Source: a virus
Length of the DNA stretch: 22,571 nucleotides
Reading direction: 5' to 3' (one strand)
Virus record (IMG/VR): IMGVR_UViG_3300031607_000023
Span: 1-22,571 of that record
Each line of letters begins with the position of its first letter. Positions within the stretch are counted from its first letter, which is position 1. The position numbers and the translations under genes were made by a program. Shown here piece after piece: positions 5,999 to 11,555 of this stretch. The notes under the pieces were generated by a model. That model ran no database searches and had not been told where the DNA came from. It saw only the letters and a list, made by a program, of their open reading frames with translations.

Positions 5999-6403
5999 AT
6001 GAATAATCCAGAATTAAAGCCATGCCCGTTTTGCGGCGGTGTACCATATCTTGCGAATGTTGCTATGGCTGGCTGTTCGTATGTAGTTTGTACCGACTGC
6101 CGTATGCAATCTGACGACGGCAGCCGCAACCGCGTTGTAAATAAGTGGAACACCCGCGCCGCGCCCAAGGTCAAGCCGCTGGTGTGGAAGAATCCATTCT
6201 GCACAGAAGGCTCCGCTGCGGTTTCTTTTGGAATATATTATTTTATGTGGGATGAGGAAGTGCAATCTTTGTATGGTTCTCTTGAGCTTGGTGAATGTGA
6301 AAATCCGATTATTTTAGATCCATCTAATTGCGCGTCTGCCCAAGAGGTGATGGCCGTATGCCAAGCCGATTACGAGCGCCGTATACTTGACGCGCTAGAA
6401 TGA
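5999..6403 (+). CDS. Lar-like zinc ribbon fused to a PLVW domain
   Basis: Residues 4-54 form a Lar-type restriction-alleviation zinc ribbon: LKPCPFCGG with Cys9 and Cys12, VCTDC with Cys31 and Cys34, and NKWNTRA. Lar of Rac-type prophages reduces host type I restriction and increases modification. Residues 55-134 are a separate domain starting APKVKPLVW and ending QADYERRILDALE, which is shared with the gene at 7732-8091. The two genes have 37 identical bases at the domain junction (6151-6187). GAGG precedes the ATG, and the stop overlaps the DUF1376 gene by ATGA. Zinc ribbon and anti-restriction role rest on motif recognition; the PLVW domain has no function known to me. Confidence 0.75.
   Translation: MNNPELKPCPFCGGVPYLANVAMAGCSYVVCTDCRMQSDDGSRNRVVNKWNTRAAPKVKPLVWKNPFCTEGSAAVSFGIYYFMWDEEVQSLYGSLELGECENPIILDPSNCASAQEVMAVCQADYERRILDALE
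6151..6187 (+). repeat. 37-bp direct repeat, copy 1
   Basis: These 37 bases, encoding the linker and TRAAPKVKPLVW, are identical to 7812-7848. The 3' ends of both genes share a further exact 20-base block (6378-6397 and 8066-8085 approximately), while the middles differ strongly. Confidence 0.9.
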
Positions 6404-7152
6404 GCAAAGCCCCTTCAATGCCTATGTATTGGGACGCATACCTTGCGGACACCACCCACCTCACTACAGAGGAACACGGCGCCTATTTGCTGCTACTGGC
6501 GGCGATGTGGCGGCGCAACGGCGTGGTCCCTGATAACGACAGGGACAATGCAAGAATACTTGGCCTGACCGTTGCCAAGTGGAAGCGAACTAAGGCGCGG
6601 CTTTTGCAGTTTCTTGTCGTAAAAGATGGCAACATTACGCAGAAAAAGCTGTTGGAAATTTGGGAAAACACGCAAGAAAAAATTGCAGTCAACGCCGCAA
6701 ATGGTGCTAAAGGTGGACGTGCGGCCGCAAGCAAAATCAAAGACTTAAGCCAAGCGAACGCTGCTAATCCGGTTAAGCCAAAATCTACCATACCAGAACC
6801 AGAGCCAGAACCAATAGAAAGAGATGCTAAAGCATCTACAAAAAAACCGCCTGCCAAGCGGGGAATCTGCATCCCTGACAACTGGGCGCCGAACGATGTA
6901 AACATAGATCACGCCAACTCTAAGCAATTTACAGATGAGGAGATCCGCAATGAAGCAGATAAATTCAGAGACCACCACCTCGCTAAAGGCACCGCATCAA
7001 AAGACTGGAACGCAAGCTGGCGAACGTGGATTGCAAACTCAATCAAGTACGGCAATCGCGGCAACTCAGGCAATCGCAACGCCGACGCCACTTCACGCGC
7101 AATCGCTTTCGCAGGAGCAGCTAGACGCACACCGAGCGAAGATAGCTTTTGA
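6400..7152 (+). CDS. DUF1376-domain replication protein
   Basis: The protein has 250 residues. The N-terminal DUF1376 domain (about 5-90) is clear from PMYWDAYLADTTHLTTEEHG, AYLLLLAAMWRRNGVVPDND and the following winged-helix-like part. A Gly/Ala-rich and PEPEPEP linker follows at about 100-145. The C-terminal part, PDNWAPNDVNIDHANSKQ and DWNASWRTWIAN, resembles the tail seen in DnaT- or helicase-loader-like phage initiators. Such proteins are usually placed in phage replication modules and thought to recruit the host helicase. The C-terminus is co-encoded with the start of the next gene over 203 bases. A DnaA box in the gap downstream supports a replication role. Confidence 0.8.
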   Translation: MSKAPSMPMYWDAYLADTTHLTTEEHGAYLLLLAAMWRRNGVVPDNDRDNARILGLTVAKWKRTKARLLQFLVVKDGNITQKKLLEIWENTQEKIAVNAANGAKGGRAAASKIKDLSQANAANPVKPKSTIPEPEPEPIERDAKASTKKPPAKRGICIPDNWAPNDVNIDHANSKQFTDEEIRNEADKFRDHHLAKGTASKDWNASWRTWIANSIKYGNRGNSGNRNADATSRAIAFAGAARRTPSEDSF

Positions 7153-7492
7153 TGTTGAAATAATCATGGACGGATATTGGGACCGGCAGCCGCCAGCGCA
7201 CGTCAAGGCTGGCATCCTGGCAGACTGGGCCGACGCGCTGCAAGACTGGTTGCCTGAGCAGATCCTCTATGCCCTTCGAAAGTGGCGCAGCGAGTTCCCC
7301 AGCAAGAAACCCAATCCCGGCCACATCATTGGCATTCTAAAGCAGCTTAGGGGCCGCGCAGAAGCGCAGAGGCAACCCAAGGCCACACCAGCCGAGCCAG
7401 AGCGCGTCCGCGTATCAGCCGAGCGGGCGCAGGCCATGTCTGACGAGGTGGCATCAACGATGCGTAAGTTTGGCGCAAAAGATGCAAATTAG
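6950..7492 (+). CDS. Replication-module protein overlapping the DUF1376 gene
   Basis: The chosen ATG at 6950 has GAGGAG 7 bases upstream and gives 180 residues. The first about 67 residues lie in another frame of the upstream gene and are Ser/Thr/Gln/Ala-rich. The conserved-looking part begins LSQEQLDAHRAKIAFDVEI and continues ILADWADALQDWLPEQILYA and KKPNPGHIIGILKQLRG. I associate this ADWxDALxDW...PxKKPNPGH pattern with a protein that follows DUF1376 genes in rhodobacterial phages; function unknown, helicase loader or partner is a guess. An alternative start at ATG 7166 would remove the overlap but cut the first conserved helix. Confidence 0.7.
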   Translation: MKQINSETTTSLKAPHQKTGTQAGERGLQTQSSTAIAATQAIATPTPLHAQSLSQEQLDAHRAKIAFDVEIIMDGYWDRQPPAHVKAGILADWADALQDWLPEQILYALRKWRSEFPSKKPNPGHIIGILKQLRGRAEAQRQPKATPAEPERVRVSAERAQAMSDEVASTMRKFGAKDAN

Positions 7493-7513
7493 CGCTTGCA
7501 TACCGCCACGTAG

Positions 7514-7522
7514 TGTGGATAA
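7514..7522 (-). promoter_or_regulatory. Perfect DnaA box
   Basis: The plus strand reads TGTGGATAA, so the minus strand reads TTATCCACA, the consensus DnaA-binding 9-mer. I saw no second perfect copy in this gap, so a chance match is possible. Confidence 0.5.
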
Positions 7523-7560
7523 GTAGGCGGGCGAATAGCTTAATATGAGAGCAATAGTTT

Positions 7561-7573
7561 AACACTAGCACAC
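7561..7573 (+). repeat. 13-bp direct repeat, copy 1
   Basis: AACACTAGCACAC recurs at 7706-7718. The second copy is followed directly by the ribosome-binding cassette of the gene at 7732; the first is followed by TGGAAACCAAATG and a three-codon ORF. This looks like a duplicated 5' gene boundary, one of them a relic. Confidence 0.7.
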
Positions 7574-7670
7574 TGGAAACCAAATGCGCCTGTAAGCCGA
7601 CGCGGTTGTTTCGGAAAAGAAGGCTTTTATTTTATACAAACAAACCGCCTCTGTGTGCGGATTAAAAAGC

Positions 7671-7700
7671 CCCTTGCTAATCCCAAAAAGATAGCAAGGG
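7671..7700. terminator. 9-bp hairpin in the candidate origin gap
   Basis: CCCTTGCTA and TAGCAAGGG pair perfectly around a 12-base loop. On the plus strand no T run follows. On the minus strand the stem is followed closely by CTTTTTAAT, so it would work only as a leftward terminator, but no minus-strand gene is nearby. Confidence 0.3.
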
Positions 7701-7705
7701 CAACC

Positions 7706-7718
7706 AACACTAGCACAC
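7706..7718 (+). repeat. 13-bp direct repeat, copy 2
   Basis: This is the second AACACTAGCACAC, just upstream of the Shine-Dalgarno site of the gene at 7732. Confidence 0.7.
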
Positions 7719-7720
7719 AT

Positions 7721-7736
7721 GGAGAGATACAATGAC
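7721..7736 (+). repeat. Repeated ribosome-binding cassette, copy 2
   Basis: This is identical over 16 bases to 2146-2161 and contains the start codon of the following gene. Confidence 0.8.
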
Positions 7737-8091
7737 AATCCACCGCGCCGTAGTTCTTCCTTCTGGTTTTCACAATACGGGCAAACTTGTAACGCATAAC
7801 GACCACCTAAGCACCCGCGCCGCGCCCAAGGTCAAGCCGCTGGTGTGGTCGCAGACAACGGACACGAAAAAATATGGCTTTCCTCGTCGCCGGTGGAGGG
7901 GCTTGGCTGGTTTGGGTGTTCAATATGTTATATGGGACTATGACAGGAGCGAAGCGGACCGCGTAGATGGCTGGTTCCTTGTTGGAGGCTTATCAACGTT
8001 CATCTTAGGCAGTAGGCACGACACCTTAAACCATGCTAAAGCCGCAGCCCAAGCCGACTACGACCGCCGTATACTTGACGCGCTGGAATGA
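7732..8091 (+). CDS. PLVW-domain protein without the Lar zinc ribbon
   Basis: The protein has 119 residues. Residues 1-26 (MTIHRAVVLPSGFHNTGKLV onward) do not resemble the zinc ribbon of the gene at 5999. From STRAAPKVKPLVW on, the protein is a homologue of that gene's C-terminal domain, ending KAAAQADYDRRILDALE. The shared DNA blocks at the junction and the 3' end are identical, but the domain centre differs (QYVIWDYDRSEADRVDGWFL versus the other copy). The gene probably arose by duplication or recombination at the repeats. Its stop overlaps the next gene by ATGA. Function unknown. Confidence 0.7.
   Translation: MTIHRAVVLPSGFHNTGKLVTHNDHLSTRAAPKVKPLVWSQTTDTKKYGFPRRRWRGLAGLGVQYVIWDYDRSEADRVDGWFLVGGLSTFILGSRHDTLNHAKAAAQADYDRRILDALE
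7812..7848 (+). repeat. 37-bp direct repeat, copy 2
   Basis: This is identical to 6151-6187 and marks the 5' limit of the domain shared between the two genes. Confidence 0.9.
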
Positions 8092-8270
8092 CTGACGCCC
8101 CAGAAGCCCTAGCTAACGCCTGCATAGGCTTCGCTGTATCATGGGCCGCTACATACTGGGTGCTAGGCTACAGCCCTGCGCAGAGCATTTTGGTGACAAG
8201 CATGTTCTTCGGCCTATCGTTCGGCAGGTCATGGGCGGTTCGCGCAATATTCAGGAGGTACAAAAAATGA
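8088..8270 (+). CDS. Small two-span membrane protein (DUF7220-like)
   Basis: The protein has 60 residues: MTDAPEALANACIGFAVSWA, then ATYWVLGYSPAQSILVTSMF and FGLSFGRSWAVRAIFRRYKK. Two hydrophobic segments (about 9-28 and 33-47) are followed by a basic Arg/Lys-rich end with S-RSW-RR-F, which resembles the short DUF7220-type phage membrane proteins. The basic tail suggests both ends face the cytoplasm. The start overlaps the gene before, and the stop overlaps the gene after, both by ATGA. Role unknown. Confidence 0.65.
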   Translation: MTDAPEALANACIGFAVSWAATYWVLGYSPAQSILVTSMFFGLSFGRSWAVRAIFRRYKK

Positions 8271-8686
8271 CTAGCCCATTTTTAGACAGTTTAACACCCG
8301 ACCAAACTACCATGCATGACGCTCTTTGCGATAGCGCTCGGTTAGCTGGATACCGCGAGGGGGTTAACGCAGAAGTTAAATCCTTTTACAGCGGGAAGCC
8401 GCGACCAGTCTATGAAGGTGGGCATCTAGCCGGATTTAAGAAAGCGCGGCAGCGGATTGCTCAATCAAATAAAGAGCCTAACCCATTGGAACAACCCACC
8501 ACACTTGCAGCCCTTAAGGCGCGCTACTACGCAGACCGCCGGTCAATGATAGAGGCGCAAGCCGCTGCTGGGCTTACGCAGACGCAGGCCGCCCGAAAGC
8601 TGGGCGTAGGCCGCACGGCGCTAAACAACATCATCAAACGCACGGGCATATACTGGCCCTATAGTAAGCAAGGAGTACGAACATGA
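8267..8686 (+). CDS. Helix-turn-helix DNA-binding protein
   Basis: The start at 8267 has AGGAGG 8 bases upstream and overlaps the previous stop, giving 139 residues. The N-terminal half (MTSPFLDSLTPDQTTMHDAL, GYREGVNAEVKSFYSGK) is of unknown fold. The C-terminal part has a helix-turn-helix: MIEAQAAAGLTQTQAARKLG followed by VGRTALNNIIKRTGIYW. Short proteins with this R-x-G-I-x-W end after an HTH are common in phages. It likely binds DNA; whether it regulates transcription is inferred. Its stop overlaps the GapR-like gene by ATGA. Confidence 0.65.
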   Translation: MTSPFLDSLTPDQTTMHDALCDSARLAGYREGVNAEVKSFYSGKPRPVYEGGHLAGFKKARQRIAQSNKEPNPLEQPTTLAALKARYYADRRSMIEAQAAAGLTQTQAARKLGVGRTALNNIIKRTGIYWPYSKQGVRT

Positions 8687-8934
8687 GCGACGAAACATAC
8701 AAGGCAAGCAATGCCGAACTGCGCCAGATTGTCGAGCGCATTGAGCGTCAACAGGCTGAAAAAGACGACGCTACTGAGGCGATGAAAGAAGTTTACGCGG
8801 AAGCAAAGGCGCGCGGCTACGATTCCGGCGTTTTGCGCAAGGTGGTAGCACGCCGCAAGCGCCAGGCTGATGACTTGGCCGAAGAAGAGGCCATTCTCGA
8901 CCTGTACGAAACAGCACTTAAGGGGAGCATTTAA
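8683..8934 (+). CDS. GapR-like DUF2312 protein
   Basis: The protein has 83 residues and matches the DUF2312/GapR layout throughout: AELRQIVERIERQQAEKDDA, then MKEVYAEAKARGYDSGVLRK, then VVARRKRQADDLAEEEAILD and LYETALKG. Cellular GapR of Caulobacter is a nucleoid protein that binds overtwisted DNA ahead of replication forks and is largely confined to alphaproteobacteria. The phage copy probably binds DNA in the same coiled-coil manner. AAGGAG precedes the start. The neighbouring SSB-like gene begins one base after its stop, which supports a replication-linked role. Confidence in the family is high; the exact function in infection is inferred. Confidence 0.9.
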   Translation: MSDETYKASNAELRQIVERIERQQAEKDDATEAMKEVYAEAKARGYDSGVLRKVVARRKRQADDLAEEEAILDLYETALKGSI

Positions 8935-8935
8935 G

Positions 8936-9262
8936 ATGGTTAAGCGTTTAGTGGCAAAAACAGGCCAATACGAAAAAGACGGTCAGACCAAGGGCCGGTA
9001 CACCGAGGTGGGCATTATCATGAGCAACGACAAGGGCGAGTATTGCCTCTTAGACCCTGCAATCAACCTGGCTGGCATCCTTCTACAGCAGCAGGCACTT
9101 GCGGCGCAGACGGGCGGGCGCAGCGGCGATAAGGTCATGGTGTCAATCTTTGAAAGTGAAAACGGCGGCGGCGGTCAACAGCGGCAGTCAAACAACAGCG
9201 GATCCGGGGCGGGCGGCAGCGTCAACTCTGGGCGGGATATGGACCAAGACATTCCCTTTTGA
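8936..9262 (+). CDS. SSB-like single-stranded DNA-binding protein
   Basis: The start at 8936 has AGGGGAG about 9 bases upstream. The 108-residue product has a short beta-rich N-terminal domain (VKRLVAKTGQYEKDGQTKGR, YTEVGIIMSNDKGEYCLLDP, then GDKVMVSIFE), a Gly/Ser/Asn/Gln-rich linker from about residue 80, and ends DMDQDIPF. The DIPF end after a flexible linker is the classic C-terminal tip by which bacterial SSB binds partner proteins. The N-terminal domain does not show the usual SSB signature, so it is either a divergent OB fold or a separate phage type. The place next to GapR-like and replication genes fits. Confidence 0.65.
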   Translation: MVKRLVAKTGQYEKDGQTKGRYTEVGIIMSNDKGEYCLLDPAINLAGILLQQQALAAQTGGRSGDKVMVSIFESENGGGGQQRQSNNSGSGAGGSVNSGRDMDQDIPF

Positions 9263-9290
9263 CATTGCCTTTATTATTAGCTTAGGGTAA

Positions 9291-9340
9291 GGTTAAGGGG
9301 CCAGATGCAAACGCTCGTAACGATTGTATCTGGCCTAACC
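9291..9340. repeat. Inverted repeat between SSB-like and HNH genes
   Basis: GGTTA, three unpaired bases, then GGCCAGAT-G-CAA on the left pair with TTG-T-ATCTGGCCTAACC on the right, with one G-T pair. The loop is about 13 bases. No T run follows, so it is more likely a processing site, operator or insertion border than an intrinsic terminator. Confidence 0.5.
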
Positions 9341-9364
9341 ACCAAGCCGGAGGAAGGGCTTTAA

Positions 9365-9862
9365 ATGGCTAAAATATCAATACCACCTGTTGGCGGGCCT
9401 TACCAATGCAATCTATGCAAAGAAACTTTGGGTGCCGCCAAATTCTACGGTTCAAACCTATCTCGCTGCAAAGAATGTGTTAAAAAAACAGTTCGTGCGA
9501 ACCGTGAAGCAAACATTAATTACTACAGAAATTATGATCGGAGGCGGTACCGAGACAATGAGCACAGACAAATTGCTGCCCGCAAATCCGCAATTTCTGA
9601 AGCAGGAATATCGGGGCGCAAAAGGTACAGTGAAAAGATTAAGGGAGCGCCAATAAAAAAAGCAAGAACCGCAATCGGGAATGCATTGCGGAGTGGAAAG
9701 ATAACAAAAGCAGATGCATGTTTTTTTTGTCACAAAGATTGCGCCCTTCAAGCGCATCATTCAGATTATTCACGCCCTTTAGACGTTTTTTGGCTTTGCG
9801 CGTCGTGCCACGGCAAACTGCACACAATAAATGGCGATTTTCTCAAGGATTCTAAATCATGA
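9365..9862 (+). CDS. HNH homing-type endonuclease with N-terminal zinc finger
   Basis: The protein has 165 residues. Cys15, Cys18, Cys35 and Cys38 (QCNLCKE, RCKEC) form an N-terminal zinc finger. A basic region rich in Arg, Lys and Tyr follows (NREANINYYRNYDRRRYRDN). The C-terminal HNH domain has CFFCHKDC, LQAHHSDYSRPLDVFWLC and ASCHGKLH, with Cys119, Cys122, His131, His132, Cys145, Cys148 and His153. Free-standing enzymes of this type are often mobile within phage genomes. The local sequence is richer in A and T than its neighbours. GGAGGAAGGG precedes the ATG, lying between AAGCC and GGCTT that could pair and hide it. Confidence 0.8.
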   Translation: MAKISIPPVGGPYQCNLCKETLGAAKFYGSNLSRCKECVKKTVRANREANINYYRNYDRRRYRDNEHRQIAARKSAISEAGISGRKRYSEKIKGAPIKKARTAIGNALRSGKITKADACFFCHKDCALQAHHSDYSRPLDVFWLCASCHGKLHTINGDFLKDSKS

Positions 9863-10149
9863 CCAATGACACAATGCGGGATAAAATGGCGGGTATCATT
9901 TCAAATAACGCTGGATATCATATTGATGGACGCGAGGACAAAATTGCCGACGCCATCATCGCAGCCTTGCCCGACCATGTAAGATGGGCCGCTGAACAAT
10001 GGCACATGGAAGTTGCAAACCGTCCGCTTATAAACATCCATAGGCGCACTCTTGACGATACTTGGCGTAAGGTTATTAAGCACCACGGAGGAGACGACGT
10101 TTTCTTGTGCGGCCCAAAACATGACGATCTTGTAGAGGCCAAGCCATGA
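9859..10149 (+). CDS. Phage protein with RDKIA/IAALPD domain
   Basis: The protein has 96 residues: MTNDTMRDKMAGIISNNAGY, then DKIADAIIAALPDHVRWAAE, then a Trp/His-rich C-terminal part (TWRKVIKHHGGDDVFLCG). The first half resembles the partial gene at 1-203 and is a recurring N-terminal module in rhodobacterial phage proteins, here without the PLVW domain. The start overlaps the HNH gene's stop by ATGA, and its stop overlaps the next gene in the same way. No enzymatic motif is visible; function unknown. Confidence 0.65.
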   Translation: MTNDTMRDKMAGIISNNAGYHIDGREDKIADAIIAALPDHVRWAAEQWHMEVANRPLINIHRRTLDDTWRKVIKHHGGDDVFLCGPKHDDLVEAKP

Positions 10150-10685
10150 CCAGCAACCCAATCATCCTAGACCTAGGGCCAGCAGCCGAGGCCATCCACG
10201 CTATCATGGCAAAGGATAACCGATGGCGTAATGTTGATGACCTGACGCTGGCGACAAAGCTGCCGCGGGACACGATTAAAAACATGCTGCACCGAATGGT
10301 CAAGGCTCATGTGATTACGATTAATCGTGTTGAGGCGTGCGGGACCAAGGAGTCAATTTATCAGTCAGAAAAGCACATGGCCGCGCCCAACATTCAGTGC
10401 AATGAGGATGCTTGGGTTGCCCATATGCCAATGGCGGGCATTAGGTCTACTCGACCCATTGGGCCAGTCAAGGACCGCGTTCGGGATCGAAGCGCCATAG
10501 AGGAGCGCAAGGAGTTTATCTTGCAAGCGCTCAAGGACATCGGCCCTATCAGCGTTGCGGGGCTAAGCAAGACGATTCCGCACATCAAAGAGGGTTACAT
10601 CGCTGAGCAGCTTTACCGGCTAAGGTCGCAGGGGCTGGTGGCATACGGCGGGCAGAGAAATTCGGCAATATGGGAGGCTTTGTGA
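10146..10685 (+). CDS. Protein with two winged-helix-like DNA-binding domains
   Basis: The protein has 179 residues. The N-terminal domain (about 12-70) has AIHAIMAKDNRWRNVDDLTL, ATKLPRDTIKNMLHRMVKAH and the VITINRVE wing. A linker with HMPMAGIRSTRPIGP follows. The C-terminal domain (about 115-178) has RKEFILQALKDIGPISVAGL, SKTIPHIKEGYIAEQLYRLR and the wing GLVAYGGQRNSAIW. Both fit winged-helix folds used in transcription regulators and replication initiators. It may be a regulator of the middle or late genes, but no target site is identified. It overlaps both neighbours by a few bases. Confidence 0.65.
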   Translation: MTSNPIILDLGPAAEAIHAIMAKDNRWRNVDDLTLATKLPRDTIKNMLHRMVKAHVITINRVEACGTKESIYQSEKHMAAPNIQCNEDAWVAHMPMAGIRSTRPIGPVKDRVRDRSAIEERKEFILQALKDIGPISVAGLSKTIPHIKEGYIAEQLYRLRSQGLVAYGGQRNSAIWEAL

Positions 10686-11020
10686 TGGCATACGATAAGC
10701 AGGCGTTGGAAACGTTGTTGGCTAAGGTGGTTTTAGGTAACGTCCTTGCTTTAGATTTAATTGATGCGCTGGGTATGCACCCGACAGAAGCGTCATCAAT
10801 TAAGGGCGGCTCAATGGACTCAGCTTTTGCGTTGCTTGAATCCGAATTGTCGGGGTGGCTATATTGGGGCGGATATTCTACCGGCGTGCCGCGAATTTTT
10901 TACTATGTTTGGCACCCTGATGCTGAATGGGAGCAATACAAAGGACGCGCTAACAATCCGTGCCATTCTCTTTTAGAGGCAATTCTTCGCGCCCTTATAG
11001 CACAAGAGGACACCCAATGA
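10685..11020 (+). CDS. Hypothetical phage protein, Trp/Tyr-rich
   Basis: The start at 10685 overlaps the previous stop (TGATG). The 111-residue protein has an N-terminal helix (MAYDKQALETLLAKVVLGNV), the segment MDSAFALLESELSGWLYWGG, an aromatic stretch (RIFYYVWHPDAEWEQYKGRA) and a final helix (LLEAILRALIAQEDTQ). I recall proteins with a GWxY..G...V/W motif followed by A.AILRALIAQ as a widespread phage family of unknown function. The end overlaps the next frame by ATGA. No catalytic motif is visible. Confidence 0.6.
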   Translation: MAYDKQALETLLAKVVLGNVLALDLIDALGMHPTEASSIKGGSMDSAFALLESELSGWLYWGGYSTGVPRIFYYVWHPDAEWEQYKGRANNPCHSLLEAILRALIAQEDTQ

Positions 11021-11262
11021 CCAACACAACAGACCCTTATGCGCACGCGGAAAATCTGCGTCAAATGTCAAGACAACTAGACTTAATTCAGTGCTAAATT
11101 GTGCTGCAAGCCGCTGATGCTCTCACTGCCGCGCTTGACAGCGCAGACAAGGCTAAGATGGATGGATATAGGGAGGGAGTTCGCGCTTGCGCTTTAATTT
11201 CAAGGTCGCCACGGGATGCCTTTGATATGCTAGACTTCCTTGCAGGGGATCCAACCACATGA
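11017..11262 (+). pseudogene. Short phage gene interrupted by an in-frame TAA
   Basis: The frame opens at ATG 11017 (ATGA overlap with the gene before) and reads MTNTTDPYAHAENLRQMSRQ and LDLIQC to a TAA at 11095-11097. The same frame then continues IVLQAADALTAALDSADKAK and MDGYREGVRACALISRS and ends in a TGA that overlaps the ATG of the gene at 11259 by ATGA. The coupling at both ends indicates one 81-codon ancestral gene with a single stop in the middle. A GTG at 11101, directly after the stop, could allow restart to give the C-terminal part. Helical content is high; function unknown. Confidence 0.65.
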
Positions 11263-11513
11263 CCGCCCCTACATACGCAGAGTGCCACGCAGCAGGCATG
11301 ACCCGCCAGGAGTGCGCAACAGCAACGGGCAAGGTGTACACTAGTGTTTACAATTGGGAGAACAGGAGCGGCCTAAAATTCAAGCAGTCATACATCAGGG
11401 CCAAGGATATTCCAGAAGCCAAGCGCGCAGAGTATCACGAGCTATTGAGTTCTGGGATGTACCGGCGGCATGAGGTTCTGGAGATATTAGGGCTTGAGTA
11501 TTTAGCCAGCTAG
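11259..11513 (+). CDS. Small helix-turn-helix protein
   Basis: The protein has 84 residues: MTAPTYAECHAAGMTRQECA, then TATGKVYTSVYNWENRSGLK, then a basic/charged part with AKDIPEAKRAEYHELLSSGM and RHEVLEILGLEYLA. The A.GMTR.E.A..TGK...SVYNW section is an HTH with a recognition helix, and the last part may form a second HTH. The next two tiny genes after the methyltransferase are of a similar kind. Probably a phage DNA-binding protein; target unknown. Confidence 0.6.
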   Translation: MTAPTYAECHAAGMTRQECATATGKVYTSVYNWENRSGLKFKQSYIRAKDIPEAKRAEYHELLSSGMYRRHEVLEILGLEYLAS

Positions 11514-11555
11514 GCGCAGGGTGGTGACGGAAACTTAACATGAGGGAGATATGAG

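Larger units (their letters stand above)
7493..7731. other. Non-coding gap, candidate replication origin
   Basis: These 239 bases contain no convincing gene. They hold a perfect DnaA box, a T/A-rich stretch around 7617-7640 (GGCTTTTATTTTATAC), two copies of a 13-bp repeat, a three-codon ORF (ATG CGC CTG TAA) after the first repeat, and a 9-bp hairpin. They follow two replication-type genes. An origin is a reasonable inference, not shown. Confidence 0.4.

Noticed and set aside
7671-7700. Plus-strand intrinsic terminator
   Set aside because: The stem is good but no T run follows on the plus strand; the T run is on the other side, and no leftward gene needs it. Only kept as a hairpin with low confidence.
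4137-11262. An alternative genetic code with a reassigned stop codon
   Set aside because: The two interrupted genes have different stops (TGA and TAA), while both codons, and TAG, serve as normal stops in many other genes here. No suppressor tRNA gene was seen.
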